Shown: positions 47,771 through 58,351 of the stretch, in pieces | Numbering within the stretch: position 1 is the first letter of the stretch | Layout of the letters: every line of letters starts with the position of its first letter | Origin: Kalmusia sp. IMI 367209 | Lineage: Eukaryota > Ascomycota > Dothideomycetes > Pleosporales > Didymosphaeriaceae | Length of the DNA: 64,000 nucleotides | NCBI GenBank assembly: GCA_027946365.1 | Contig: JAPEUQ010000002.1 | Coordinates: 62,001-126,000, forward strand | Direction: 5' to 3' | Notes under the pieces: generated by a model | Database searches by the model: none | Seen by the model: only the letters and a program-made list of their open reading frames with translations | What the model was told of the DNA's origin: nothing | Translations under genes and position numbers: made by a program

Positions 47771-49557
47771 GAGACGAGGCACGGCTTAAACAAGACGTGT
47801 TCGAGAAGCCGGAGCGAAATTGGGGAAAGGTGCAGCCTATTTCTTCTGACGGTACTTAAGTAAACGCTAGAAGAAGACTTGGTAATGATTATTACATTGA
47901 TTTTCCTTTTGCTGCGTAGAGCCTTCAGCTCCATGTAGCCCTGCTTCAAGTTGACCATTTAATTACGATATTTGTACTTTTGTAGTACCTGAACATATGT
48001 AGTAGCCCGAAGCTACAGCTTTCGTTGAGCATGTACTCGGTCTAGTGTGGCTATGTGCGTGCAAGTTACGACTCCGCTCCGCCAGCGAGATGCGGGTCGA
48101 CTCGCTCTTACCATATTCTTCAGCCTCGCGGCCGAAGTAGGTCGGTCATCCTCGCTTTGAAGATTGGTGAGACTAAGTACTGGATGATTTTGTTTATCGC
48201 TATCTTGTTATGTCCATGCTTACATAGCTAATAACCGCATATAGCGAAGAAGTGAGCTTAGTGTAGCTGCTAGCCGGCCACAGTGATCTCCAATTACTCT
48301 CACTTTCTATTCAACCTTCCAGTGCAAATTTCACACACTTTACACCCCATTTTCCTCTAACAGTTATTCATGTATCTTGAATTTATTTTCTCAGACTATC
48401 TGTTCATCTTTACTTTGGACTGCATTGAGATGTAGATGAAGGGCCGTAATTCATATTTTATAATCGTATCTCGGCATTCCATGAGCTTAAATTACCATTG
48501 TTCCATAGATACAACTACTTGAGCCTGAATACAATTAGCTGCAGGACTTTCAGTTGCAGCCTGACGCTCACCGGAAAAGTTTGTCTTTCAGCCTTGCCTA
48601 CGCTCAAGCTTTAGTGAAATTGCGAGTCCCAGGCTCCCGTCCTCATGGAGAACTCTAAAGCTCGAATCTCAACATTGGAGGAGAAACAACGATTCTATCT
48701 AAAAACTGCGTATGGGGTAGCGCCCACGATTGTCAGCGTAAGGCGTATTTTTGTGGTGCATAGTCGCGCGAACTAATTCTAATAATGACTCGCATTGATT
48801 GGCCTGATTCATAAATTTATCTGATTATTCGAACTTAGAGATTCCGGTCCAACCCTACCTGTTCTTACCTGCTTTACACCACGAAGCTACCAGCCCTCAA
48901 ACGAATCCTCCTCGCCGGTCTTACGCTTGAAGCATGGAATATTTTGGCGTAGAAATAAGCTACTCAATCATAGTATTGTGACTGCAAAGGCTGCCTTACA
49001 TTTTAAGGTTTCACGAATGTCAAGCGTGCTGGGGAATGAATTGCCTTATGCAACGAAGGTAACTGGATTGGAAATAAATTGGATGAGTACACTCTGCACA
49101 CAATTGATTTGTGGCGTATTCTAGATTCGATATTCATGCACAGCTTATCTGTGTGCGCTGCGCTCACTTCTTCTGTGTCTTGGTTAGGCTGAATTTAACC
49201 CCGCAATCTCACTGTCTCGCATGCTAGTGGAGGGTACGCTGACCGGTGCTTGCATTCGTAGGCCCCTAAAACCTAGCCATTTACCTCACATGCATTCGTT
49301 GCTGCGTTCTCATGCAACCCTATCACCAGTATACTCTCCTGTGTCGGTCCGTTTCCGCCTGAAATCGGCGGAAGTAAACGAGCATTGGTGCAGACAGCCT
49401 CGCTGCTCCTCCGGAATTCTTTCTACAAGCTTACGGACCACTTCCTCCTAATTCCTTAACAACAACGGCATTTTAGGCTACTGTATCCTCATAGGGGTCA
49501 ACGCAATCCTTTTGGAAGAGTCAACGCTATAGAATCCTCCCGTAACTGTTACAGTGT
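47771..49557. other. AT-rich gene-poor stretch
   Basis: About 1.8 kb. Open frames are short and motif-free. The last few hundred bases lead into the start of the 718-residue orphan gene. Confidence 0.45.
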
Positions 49558-51714
49558 TTGGCCATGTCAATAAGCATCACTACAGGGCTAGGATCTCTCA
49601 TCAACCTTGGCATTGGAGCTGGTGACCTTGCTATCATCTATTCTACCGGACGCCGGGTCGGGAACTGGTTGACAGCTTCTTCAGGCGACGCCGATTTTTT
49701 GGATCTGCTTCAAGAAGATGAACACGAGATTTTGCGACGGCGTGGAATATTCGACCTTTATCAGTTCAATAAGAAATGGGGCCAGAAAGTTGCGATTCTC
49801 ATTAATGGCAAACCTAGCGTTATCACTGGCGATCAAATCGCGGAGGCTTTACCGGCATTGTCTAGATTCACTGCAATCATGGTGATTATTACTGCATCTC
49901 TGGATGAGTTCATGGGCTTCTCAACTATGAAACAAGTCCTACTATTGCTATTGAAGCTTCTTATACAAGGGAGCGTAGATGGACAAGACATCATCGAATC
50001 CCAAATTCAGCACCGTGTGAATGCTTGGCGATCCGCGGCTCGAGTCCGCGGCCTTCCTGTTTTCGTTAGGGAGATGCGATCGAAATTGATCGCGGATAAG
50101 CAAATTTTACATGGCTTGATGCCCGACGGCGACGTTCTAGAAATTGCGGAATTTCTCCAGTGGCTGCTCGCAGGCTCAACAGGGGACTACTATACCAACT
50201 CATCTGATGTTGCTGGGATCGCTATGTGTCTATCATCCGGTGGATTTAGCTCCCTCGGCATTAAAGGCTTAGGGAAGGAGCCTATTGATGTGCCCTGTCA
50301 GTTAGTCTACACCGAGGAGGCATTTATGCATCAGAAGGCGCCAGAATCCATTGTCTCACAAGTGGTTGGAGCCCGGACTGCGCATACCGCTATACCATTA
50401 ACGCATCCGGCTGAGACCTTTTTTTCATTCCCGATTACTTCTGAATTAGCTATGAGTTGTCGAGTTGCTTGGGAATGTGGAGCCAAAGCAGCAACTGGCA
50501 TTCGATGCACCATTGTTACAGGACCAGAGGAGATCAACATTGATGATGACAATGGCTTAAATATTGACCTTATGGGAGATATTCTCTACCGATTTTCGGA
50601 TAGCGAAGGGACTTCAATAATCCAACGGGCGCGTTCAGGCGTCTTTGAGCTTGCCTCGAGTTTATTTCCTATACTGACTCAGAGCTTGCTGGCCAAACTT
50701 GATGATTCTCTAAGAAAAGAGGACGACGGTGCTTTAGCTTGGTTGACTCGGGAACTTAAGGAAGAAAATAATAAAGGTCCTACACCTGAGGTCATCGAGA
50801 GCACGGACTTGAAAGACGCCAGCAAAATCAGAGCTTTTACCGTATTTCAGGCATTCTTTATGGGTTTTTACTACAGTCTGTTACTCCAGGTGGTTGATAC
50901 ATCAGACCTAGTGTCGCAAGTTGTCGAGGGAAACTGGGGATATCGATCTAAGAAGACTATGGTGCGTATTCGCGCATGGTGCAACAAATTAAAGGACGGT
51001 TGCATTTCACGTGAAAGATTGATGGAAATGTCGTTTTGGCTCTTGTCTGGGGAGGATATTGAGATGACTCCAGTTGTAGGAATGGATCGGTACTGTCTCG
51101 GCGCTGTTGGAAAGAGGACACTGGTCATAAATTCCCTTGTCGGCGATAGCGATACACCAGAAGGTGTGGCTAAGCTGCGACTTTTGGACGTTGATACCAG
51201 TGGGATACCAACGGACCCCTATGGTATTATTCGACCGGGACGACCAAAGGTGTTCGGTTTCAAACACGTCTCTGGCCCTCTGGGCAAGATCATGCCCTCA
51301 TTTCCGACAAAAGACTGGACGAAACATATCATTCCAGACTTCGAAGGCGATCCCAATACTATTTTGCTTTGTTTCCGGTACCAAGGACGACAGATTGGGA
51401 CCATCAATCCAAATCAAGCTGACGCGTGGGTGACGAGATTTTACAAAGCATCAGGTTCGGACCCTACGAAGCAAATCACTATGCTGAATAACGCACTGGA
51501 ATGTTCACCAGCAGACTTCATAGCTGGCAGATTCCCTCTCCCTACCACAACAGGTCCCTCAGTACTAGTTCAGGTTGGGAGTTGTCCTTGTATGCGGTAC
51601 GCCGCTATTGGCTTTCTCGCCGAAGGCTACTGGGATATGTCAAACATAGCGACGACTGGCCTTAAGAGCAGATTCCAAAGTATTCTATACGGAAGACTAT
51701 TGATTTTAGGTTAG
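49558..51714 (+). CDS. Conserved fungal protein of unknown function, large
   Basis: An unbroken frame of 718 residues, starting with GTG-like context but with ATG in frame two codons later (ATGTCAATAAGCATC, 49564), which is the likely start. The N-terminus is hydrophobic and glycine-rich (GLGSLINLGIGAGDLAIIY) and is followed by RRVGNWL. Then comes a regular mixed region with WGQKVAILINGKPS, RFTAIMVIITASLD and QHRVNAWRSAARVRGLP. I recognise the N-terminal style from large hypothetical proteins of Dothideomycetes but know no function and see no catalytic motif. Downstream of the stop the next frame encodes a further 80 residues (EYGQLVAEVAHHFRSHG..., to 51962) that read like a continuation. A repeated TTAGG (TTAGGTTAGG at 51707-51716) lies exactly at the junction. 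A very short intron there is also possible. Flanked by AT-rich DNA. Confidence 0.75.
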   Translation: MAMSISITTGLGSLINLGIGAGDLAIIYSTGRRVGNWLTASSGDADFLDLLQEDEHEILRRRGIFDLYQFNKKWGQKVAILINGKPSVITGDQIAEALPALSRFTAIMVIITASLDEFMGFSTMKQVLLLLLKLLIQGSVDGQDIIESQIQHRVNAWRSAARVRGLPVFVREMRSKLIADKQILHGLMPDGDVLEIAEFLQWLLAGSTGDYYTNSSDVAGIAMCLSSGGFSSLGIKGLGKEPIDVPCQLVYTEEAFMHQKAPESIVSQVVGARTAHTAIPLTHPAETFFSFPITSELAMSCRVAWECGAKAATGIRCTIVTGPEEINIDDDNGLNIDLMGDILYRFSDSEGTSIIQRARSGVFELASSLFPILTQSLLAKLDDSLRKEDDGALAWLTRELKEENNKGPTPEVIESTDLKDASKIRAFTVFQAFFMGFYYSLLLQVVDTSDLVSQVVEGNWGYRSKKTMVRIRAWCNKLKDGCISRERLMEMSFWLLSGEDIEMTPVVGMDRYCLGAVGKRTLVINSLVGDSDTPEGVAKLRLLDVDTSGIPTDPYGIIRPGRPKVFGFKHVSGPLGKIMPSFPTKDWTKHIIPDFEGDPNTILLCFRYQGRQIGTINPNQADAWVTRFYKASGSDPTKQITMLNNALECSPADFIAGRFPLPTTTGPSVLVQVGSCPCMRYAAIGFLAEGYWDMSNIATTGLKSRFQSILYGRLLILG

Positions 51715-51962
51715 GAGAGTATGGTCAGCTTGTGGCTGAGGTAGCGCATCACTTCCGTTCTCACGGGTTATATGCATATGGAATACTGAAGACTTCTACG
51801 GAAGACGCACATACGGCACTACTCATTCATTCGTTCATGGGATGGAGCTGTAAGGACTTCTCTAACGTAGTCTCTCTAGACTTAGAGAAACTTGCTTTTT
51901 GCTTGAAAGAGGAGATATTCATGTCGGACATTCCTTTAGTGAGTTCGCACTCGCTCACTTGA
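51715..51962 (+). pseudogene. Possible displaced C-terminus of the orphan gene
   Basis: About 80 codons in the frame after the stop of the 718-residue gene. Content such as LVAEVAHHFRSHGLYAYGIL and TALLIHSFMGW looks protein-coding. It would be joined either by removing one TTAGG unit or by a short intron (35 nt, GTATTC...GTTAG), which also keeps frame. Confidence 0.4.
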
Positions 51963-52176
51963 ATGAATCTGCTTAAAGTAGTCCTTGTGGTAGCCTCCAA
52001 GTCTCATCGTTAGGCCTTATGCTGAACAGTAATGTCTGTTACGCTCGCTATGCCACCATGCTTACTATGCCCACCATCACATAAATGCTATTGCACGAAC
52101 TAGTCAAGCCTTCCATTCGAACTGACACAACAGTCGCTCATCTCTCAATGCTTCTACATACCGTCCATAGCCCACC

Positions 52177-52944
52177 TCACCGATCCTTCTCCCAAGCACT
52201 CTTGAACACACCCACCAATCTCTCACCCTCCTTCTCATCCCGTATCCTCTGCACCACGAAGCCTTTCAAATCCTCCCAGAACGCTTCTTCAGCAACAACC
52301 TCCTTCCCACTCGGGCCCTGCGCTGCAGGCACTGTACCCGTTGCACTCCCCAGACCCTTCTCTATCTCACTCGGCGCTGCAGCTGGCGGACTCTGCACGG
52401 GACTCTGCCCCGCCACCGCACCACCGAGCACCATGACACTGAACTCGACCTCGCTGCCAACATCACTGCCCACCACCTCAGCGACCGTCTTGGTATCTGC
52501 GACGGGCTTCTTTTTGTATAGGATCTTTATCTTGGTGGCCGGTATCTGGGTTTGCGCGGCGTACGCGGTTTTGAGGTCGTAGACTGAGGTCGTGGTGGGG
52601 GTGGTGGTGGGGTGTGTGATGGTCGGCTGAGAGGACTTCATCGGTTTGAGGGTTATGGTTGTTGACGACGAGGAGGCATCTTTTGTGGTGGATTTGGGGT
52701 TTGGGCGCTGGGGATGCGGCGGGGAAGGGAGTTTAGGGAGGACGAACTGTAGAGTGTTAATCTGGTACAAAGATGATGAGGTGTAGAGGGGTCGGGAAGC
52801 TTTAAAGTTGAGAAGGAGGGAGAAAGGACGTACGACTGCGCCATCGGGGTATTGCCGTGCGTCGGCGATGTGGTCTGAGGATAGCTTTATGGGGCGGGCG
52901 TCGAGCGCGGTGAGGAATTGACGGCAGAAGGTGAGCTCGGACAT
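52177..52944 (-). CDS. GET5: Get5/Mdy2-type ubiquitin-like protein
   Basis: Get5 with Get4 and Sgt2 passes tail-anchored proteins to the Get3 targeting factor. Exon 1 is 52944-52834 and exon 2 is 52746-52177, giving 226 residues (yeast 212). The intron (87 nt, GTACGT...ACAG) is a multiple of three with no stop in the frame, so the unspliced mRNA would also be open. The N-terminus MSELTFCRQFLTALDARPIKL plus ADARQYPDG|AVFVLPKLP is the Get4-binding part. The ubiquitin-like domain is near residues 65-135 (ITLKPMKSSQ, SVYDLKTAYAAQTQIPATKI, KILYKKKPVADTKTV). The C-terminal dimerisation domain ends FWEDLKGFVVQRI...GVFKSAWEK. A divergent partner, NOP2, starts 339 bp away. Confidence 0.86.
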   Translation of the reverse strand: MSELTFCRQFLTALDARPIKLSSDHIADARQYPDGAVVRPFSLLLNFKASRPLYTSSSLYQINTLQFVLPKLPSPPHPQRPNPKSTTKDASSSSTTITLKPMKSSQPTITHPTTTPTTTSVYDLKTAYAAQTQIPATKIKILYKKKPVADTKTVAEVVGSDVGSEVEFSVMVLGGAVAGQSPVQSPPAAAPSEIEKGLGSATGTVPAAQGPSGKEVVAEEAFWEDLKGFVVQRIRDEKEGERLVGVFKSAWEKDR

Positions 52945-53283
52945 GGTGGGCGAGTGTTTTGGAATGCCTGTCAGTCCTAGACAAAGATTAGAGAAGGGCA
53001 GGAATTTACCAAGAGCTTCCAAAACTGACCTGTTTGAAGTTGAAGTTTAAGATAGAAAGTAACGTAGAAAGAGCGACTGCGCAAGTCGATGTTTTGGGAA
53101 GCGGCGATGACGCCCTCGCGGTGCGGGACGCGCGGCTAAACCTCGGGGCACCCAAGGCGGTAAGCCCGCGGCCCGCTGAAATTTAGAGAAATTTCCTGCC
53201 AGTGAAGCTCGAGTGTTTTGTGCGCACCATTCCCATACCCATATCACACAACTCAGAACCCCTCTGCACGCAATACCTTCAAG
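52945..53283. promoter_or_regulatory. Bidirectional promoter region GET5/NOP2
   Basis: 339 bp between the two start codons, so both promoters must lie here. It is GC-rich with no recognised element. An in-frame extension upstream of the NOP2 ATG is ignored, as MGKGRRMKKQG is the conserved start. Confidence 0.6.
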
Positions 53284-55392
53284 ATGGGTAAAGGTCGCCG
53301 CATGAAGAAACAAGGTCCCCCGGGCCCATTGGACGAATCGCTAGTCACTAGAAAGCGAAAAGACGCACCGCCTGCGCCAGTCAGCCAACAGCCTGGCAAG
53401 AAGAGGAAGACGGAGGTCAAGGCGCCGAAGAAGATCGCTGCTGCGAATGGAGTGAAGAAAAGTCAGGCGAGACCTGCGAAGAAGTTTGTTCCGCCGCCGC
53501 CGTCCGACGACGAAGTTTCAGATGAGGATTTGTCGGACGATGCCGACGGGCTCGATGGTGTTAATGTGACGGGCTTAGATGCGCTGGGCAGCGCTTCAGA
53601 GTCGGAAGATTTAGACGACTTGGACCTTGACGACGACGAGTTCGGGGATGATGCGTCGGTCGTGGACTCGGACGATGAGCAAGAGGTTAGGAAGACTGGC
53701 ATGTGGTCTGATGACGAAGACGATGATGATATACAAGAGGAGCTCACAGCGGCAAATATTGAGGGATTATCGCGGAAACTCGATATGGAGAAGGCGATCG
53801 AAGCAGCAGAAGCACAAGCCGAGCTAGAGGAAGCGGCGATGCAAACGAATATTGCTGGAGACAGACCGAAGGTGCTGGATGATGAAGATGAAGAGGGCCG
53901 ACCTATCACGAACCTTGCGACACAGGATTTACAACTACTACGGACGCGGTTGAATGACACTATCAGAGTCTTAGATGATTTCAAAAATCTGGCTGAGGAG
54001 GGTCGATCAAGAACGGAATACAGAGCTCAGCTTCTGAGGGACATATGTGCCTACTACGGATACTCCGAGTTTCTGGCAGACAAGCTCCTAGACCTCTTTC
54101 CGGCCCGCGAAGCATTTGCCTTCTTCGAAGCCAATGAGACACCCCGACCTATCGTCATCCGAACTAACACCCTCCGCACACACAGACGAGAACTTGCGCA
54201 ATCACTCATAAATCGCGGCGTTCAGCTAGAACCTGTGGGTAAGTGGAGTAAGGTCGGACTGCAAATCTTCGACTCGCAAGTCCCCCTCGGTGCTACACCC
54301 GAATATCTCGCTGGACACTACATCCTCCAAGCGGCCTCCTCTTTCCTTCCCGTCATGGCTCTTGCACCGCAAGAAGACGAGCGCGTGCTTGATATGGCTG
54401 CCGCCCCTGGTGGGAAAACGACACATATTGCTGCCCTGATGAAGAATACTGGATGTGTATTCGCCAACGATGCAAATAAAGACCGTGCAAAAGGTCTGAT
54501 CGGTAACATCCACCGTCTCGGCGTACGCAACACCATCGTCTGTAATTACTCCGCTCTAGAATTTCCCAAGGTCATGGGCGGCTTCGACCGAGTTCTCCTC
54601 GACGCCCCATGCTCCGGAACTGGTGTCATCGCAAAGGACGCCAGCGTCAAAACCAACAAGACAGAAGCCGACTTCATGAAACTTCCCCATTTACAAAAAC
54701 AGCTTATCCTCGCGGCCATCGACTCCGTTGATCACCACAGCAAGACGGGCGGCTACATCGTCTACTCTACCTGTTCCGTCACCGTCGAAGAGAACGAGCA
54801 AGTCGTTCAGTACGCATTGAACAAGCGACCAAATGTCAAGCTCGTCGAGACAGGCCTCGTCTTCGGCAAAGAAGGTTTCACAAAGATCGGTGGCAAGATA
54901 TTCCATCCCAGCATGAAGAAGACGCGCAGATACTACCCACATGCTTACAACGTGGATGGCTTCTTCGTCGCGAAATTCAAGAAGATCGGACCCACGCCTG
55001 CGAACGCTGTGCTCGCGAACGGAGTCAGCTCGAAGGGCAAGTCTGCTCCTTCAGACAAACCTGTTGAAGAGGAGTACGTGGACAAGACGCCCATCACGGA
55101 GGATGATGACGAAGACGACAACTTTGGCGGCTGGGATGACGAGGAGGACAAAGTCTACATGGAGCGCGCTGAGCGCTCGCAACTACGGAAGAAGGGCAAG
55201 AACCCCAAAGCTGCACCCTCCAACGCGAAGGCGGCCAAGGAGGACTCGAACGGTTCTGCGAAGGCGGACGGTGCTAAAAAGGAGGCTGTGAATGGGTCGA
55301 AAGCCAAGGCGAATGGTACGGGCGGGAAGGTGGGCGGAGCGGAGGGCAGGCCGCGCAAGGGCAGTGGAGCGCGGAAAGGAAAATCTTCGTAG
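53284..55392 (+). CDS. NOP2: Nop2, 25S rRNA (cytosine-C5) methyltransferase
   Basis: Nop2 methylates a cytosine of 25S rRNA in the nucleolus and is needed for 60S subunit assembly. It is intronless with 702 residues. The N-terminus (MGKGRRMKKQG, then KR-rich and Asp/Glu/Ser-rich runs to about residue 170) is the nucleolar targeting and assembly part. The SAM-binding NOL1/NOP2/sun domain spans roughly residues 250-560. Supporting motifs are DMAAAPGGKTTHIAAL (motif I), FDRVLLDAPCSGTGVI (Cys near 443) and GYIVYSTCSVTVEENE (catalytic Cys near 497). The C-terminal tail (about 140 residues) alternates Lys, Ala and Gly with acidic stretches, as in other fungal Nop2. Start: the ATG at 53284. Confidence 0.96.
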   Translation: MGKGRRMKKQGPPGPLDESLVTRKRKDAPPAPVSQQPGKKRKTEVKAPKKIAAANGVKKSQARPAKKFVPPPPSDDEVSDEDLSDDADGLDGVNVTGLDALGSASESEDLDDLDLDDDEFGDDASVVDSDDEQEVRKTGMWSDDEDDDDIQEELTAANIEGLSRKLDMEKAIEAAEAQAELEEAAMQTNIAGDRPKVLDDEDEEGRPITNLATQDLQLLRTRLNDTIRVLDDFKNLAEEGRSRTEYRAQLLRDICAYYGYSEFLADKLLDLFPAREAFAFFEANETPRPIVIRTNTLRTHRRELAQSLINRGVQLEPVGKWSKVGLQIFDSQVPLGATPEYLAGHYILQAASSFLPVMALAPQEDERVLDMAAAPGGKTTHIAALMKNTGCVFANDANKDRAKGLIGNIHRLGVRNTIVCNYSALEFPKVMGGFDRVLLDAPCSGTGVIAKDASVKTNKTEADFMKLPHLQKQLILAAIDSVDHHSKTGGYIVYSTCSVTVEENEQVVQYALNKRPNVKLVETGLVFGKEGFTKIGGKIFHPSMKKTRRYYPHAYNVDGFFVAKFKKIGPTPANAVLANGVSSKGKSAPSDKPVEEEYVDKTPITEDDDEDDNFGGWDDEEDKVYMERAERSQLRKKGKNPKAAPSNAKAAKEDSNGSAKADGAKKEAVNGSKAKANGTGGKVGGAEGRPRKGSGARKGKSS

Positions 55393-58351
55393 TAGTGTGC
55401 TTGCACTGCCTGGCTTGGCTAGGCGTCATGCTTAATCGATGAGGTTGTTGTTGCAGCAGAACGACCAATCTCCTCACCATGCGTTCGAGAATCTAGATCA
55501 TAGACGCGGGTGATGTCTTGGAGCAGTTGTGGTGTTGTTCTGCCGTCCTTCGCCGTGTTTACACAGTGGTGTGGTCTTGGCTTGTACCCTGTTTGCCGAT
55601 TGTAGCATGGTGTGTACTTTCAGACTTTTTTCTTTTTTCTTTTAACTTCACTACTATCCTGCGTTTCGAGATCCGGTCGCCTTGGAGTGGACCGACACGG
55701 TGGTGAGGAACACGCAAAGTAGCGTGTTCGAAAATGCCGAGAGTTTGAGGGACGGATTAGGCGGGTGCCGAACGATACCGGAGGGCTTATTTTGAGCCGC
55801 AAATTTGAGCGAAAATTGAGCCGCAGGTGGGTCTAGTGGTGGATGGGTGGGTGGGGAGGTTGTTGGAGCGCATAACGTGTGTGTTTTCCCATGGGACAGT
55901 TTCCCATGGGGCATTGTATGGGGTGTGCATTGAGGGGTTGGACATGGTCAATAGTATCGTTGCTCACGTGTAAATATGTTTAAGGTTCTGTGGACGGTGA
56001 TTCTTGGTGCTTGGAAAACGGGTCAAGCGCTTGATGAGCGCTGCACGACATTGCTCTCATTTCGAATCGCCAAGCAGAATCAATCGTAATCGTAGGAATC
56101 GAATGCTCGGTTACGCCTTCTTACAAAAGGCATTTCGACCGACATTCGTGAACGCTAGCGGTGGGACCACCGGAGACGTCGCACGACACCTAGCGTGGAC
56201 CCAGCGAGCAATGTATATCATAGGAAGAAAGCCTGGAGGCAAATCATGTTTTCTGAGGTGATGCGGCGCAGCACCATGGGGCTCCCATACTTTGGGCGAT
56301 TTAGTCGGTACCTAGGTATGTTTTGTACAGCTGGACTGCAGGGTTTTCGACCGTTACATTATTTGAGGTGACGGAGTCGAATTCGGACCGCCAAGTTGTG
56401 GAGACTATACATTTGTCGCACGACGTCGTCTTGATTTTGAGCCGCAAGTGGGCCCAGCAGTGAAAGCAAGGGCGCCAAGGCACGTGTTTTTCCTGCCAAG
56501 GTGGAACGTTGTACGGTCGACTTGGTTATGGGTTTTTGCTCTAGACCTGCGAGCAAAACGGGTGAGTACTGGAAGACTCTGCGCAAGGCACGCTGTGTAT
56601 GTGTGTGTGTGTGTGCTTCAGCGATTTCATGCTTGCATACGAGGGGCGACCCGCTCTCCGACTCAGTCTGCGGGCTGCATGTGGTACTTGAGTGACAAGA
56701 TATCGGGCCGACATAGAGACCAGCGATGATGCTCTACAATCCGTCGCGTAGGGTAAGCACGTGCATATTGTTGAGTATTGCACTGCCGTCTTACGATACG
56801 ATGTAAAATTAAGAGCTTCAAGTTGGTTCTATGTCCACTGCGTTAGCTACGACGACTAGAGGAGTCGACTCCAGCGCAAGGCTACGCGCGTAAAGGAGCA
56901 TTCGCGAGCAGAACGACGCGTGCAAGGATGCTGCTGCTGCTGCTGCTGCTGTGTCTGCAGATCCCGGGGTGAGCGCCTGCTCGGGTGATCAGCGATTTGG
57001 GATTTGGGAGCCGTGCCGCGTATAGAGTGGAGGCGTCGATGCCAAGCGGGAGTCGCATGGCGAGCAGACGGCTAGCCACAAGGGGAATAACGGACATTGG
57101 CAATGCCACCTTCTCCATGTGGAGCCCCAACCTGTCAGGACCAAGGACAGCACTTGAAACCACTTCCCGCCAAGGCAGTGATGTGCTGATGCCGCATGTG
57201 ACGATTCGACGAGTCCATTCTAACCTTGCACCCTCCTCAGCATGCTTCGGGAAGGGCAACTCCTCTAGGAACGTGGTAGCGACACCGCCCTGCAGCATAC
57301 CCAACGAACCGTCCCAGGCCATGTGCGTGCTAGAACGGTACCGCGAGAAAAAAAAAGAACGCCTCTATGTACCAGCCTAGCAGATACTTGCCGGACGCCT
57401 CGGGCAATTTCTCTCGGCACGCCGTCAAGGTTCAGCCATGATGCCTCTTGGCTACGATGCCACCAGCAAAGACCTCAGACGCGCCGAGTCGGCCGGCCCG
57501 GAATAGTTCTTTGGACGCAGGCTTGTTGGAATACGAGGCTCGGCAGACCCGACATCGAGCTGGTGAAATCATGCATCATGGGAACAAGAGGTGGCGCGTC
57601 TGAGAGGACAATGGAGATGCACGGTTTTCGGTGGCTTGATCGAACCCTCTGCCGCCCACGTTGGTTCGCCGCTTGATGTTGCTCAGCGGATTACCCGCAT
57701 ACCCATACCCCATGCACATCACAATTTGTCCCTCTCAACCAAATGCCTCTCGCTCAGGCACTCAGCTCCTTGGTGCTGAGCAGAGAATCATACGTTTGGG
57801 CAACATTTGCCGTTGCGAGCGGCTCGCTTGGCGCACGTATGGATCGAAGCATCAAAGAAAAAACAGCGAAGCTCACTACGCGCTTGGCTGCATCGAGCCC
57901 CGACCGCCAGCATCGCTTTGTCTGGTCCAACTTCCGACAAAGCTTCCTATTGGCCACTTGCACCATCCTGGGCGCTCGATCCCGCAACCCTCTCGCCGCT
58001 GACCTAGGTGGTCACAGGTCTGCACGTTGACAAGACTCTTGGATCTGGGGTATGGCCGGCCGAGAAGGCGAATCGAATTAGAGATTCCTGGTCCGTTGCA
58101 CCACTAGAGAGCTCCCGTCGGATGCGCATTGGGCGCGTGCTGCACGCGCCTCGATGAGGCCGCGAGTTGGGGAATAGTGCGCCGATACCCTGTGTTAGCA
58201 AGGTTGGCATGTTGCGGGGCCTCCAGTCCTTGGGGAAGTGATAAAGAGCTGATGTGCGCCCAGGTGTTAGGGATCATCGAGGACGCGTTTACGCGACTTT
58301 TTGTTTGACAAGTTTCTGCCATAGACTGCTACTCGCATCAAGACCTTCATC
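55393..58351. other. About 3 kb without a supported gene
   Basis: A GC-moderate region between NOP2 and the hexose transporter. Long open frames occur on both strands around 56.9-57.4 kb but have no recognisable motif and overlap each other. Small repeats present: GTGTGT run at about 56594-56613, CTG run at about 56932-56953, and TTTCCCATGGG twice at 55886 and 55901. A motif TTGAGCCGCAA recurs near 55793 and 56438. Confidence 0.45.
56932..56953. repeat. (CTG)n trinucleotide run
   Basis: Seven CTG units. On the minus strand they would code for serine, but no supported gene runs through them. Confidence 0.85.

Noticed and set aside
56882..57380. Open frames of 146 and 131 codons on opposite strands
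   Set aside because: They overlap each other, include a CTG run, and match nothing I recognise.
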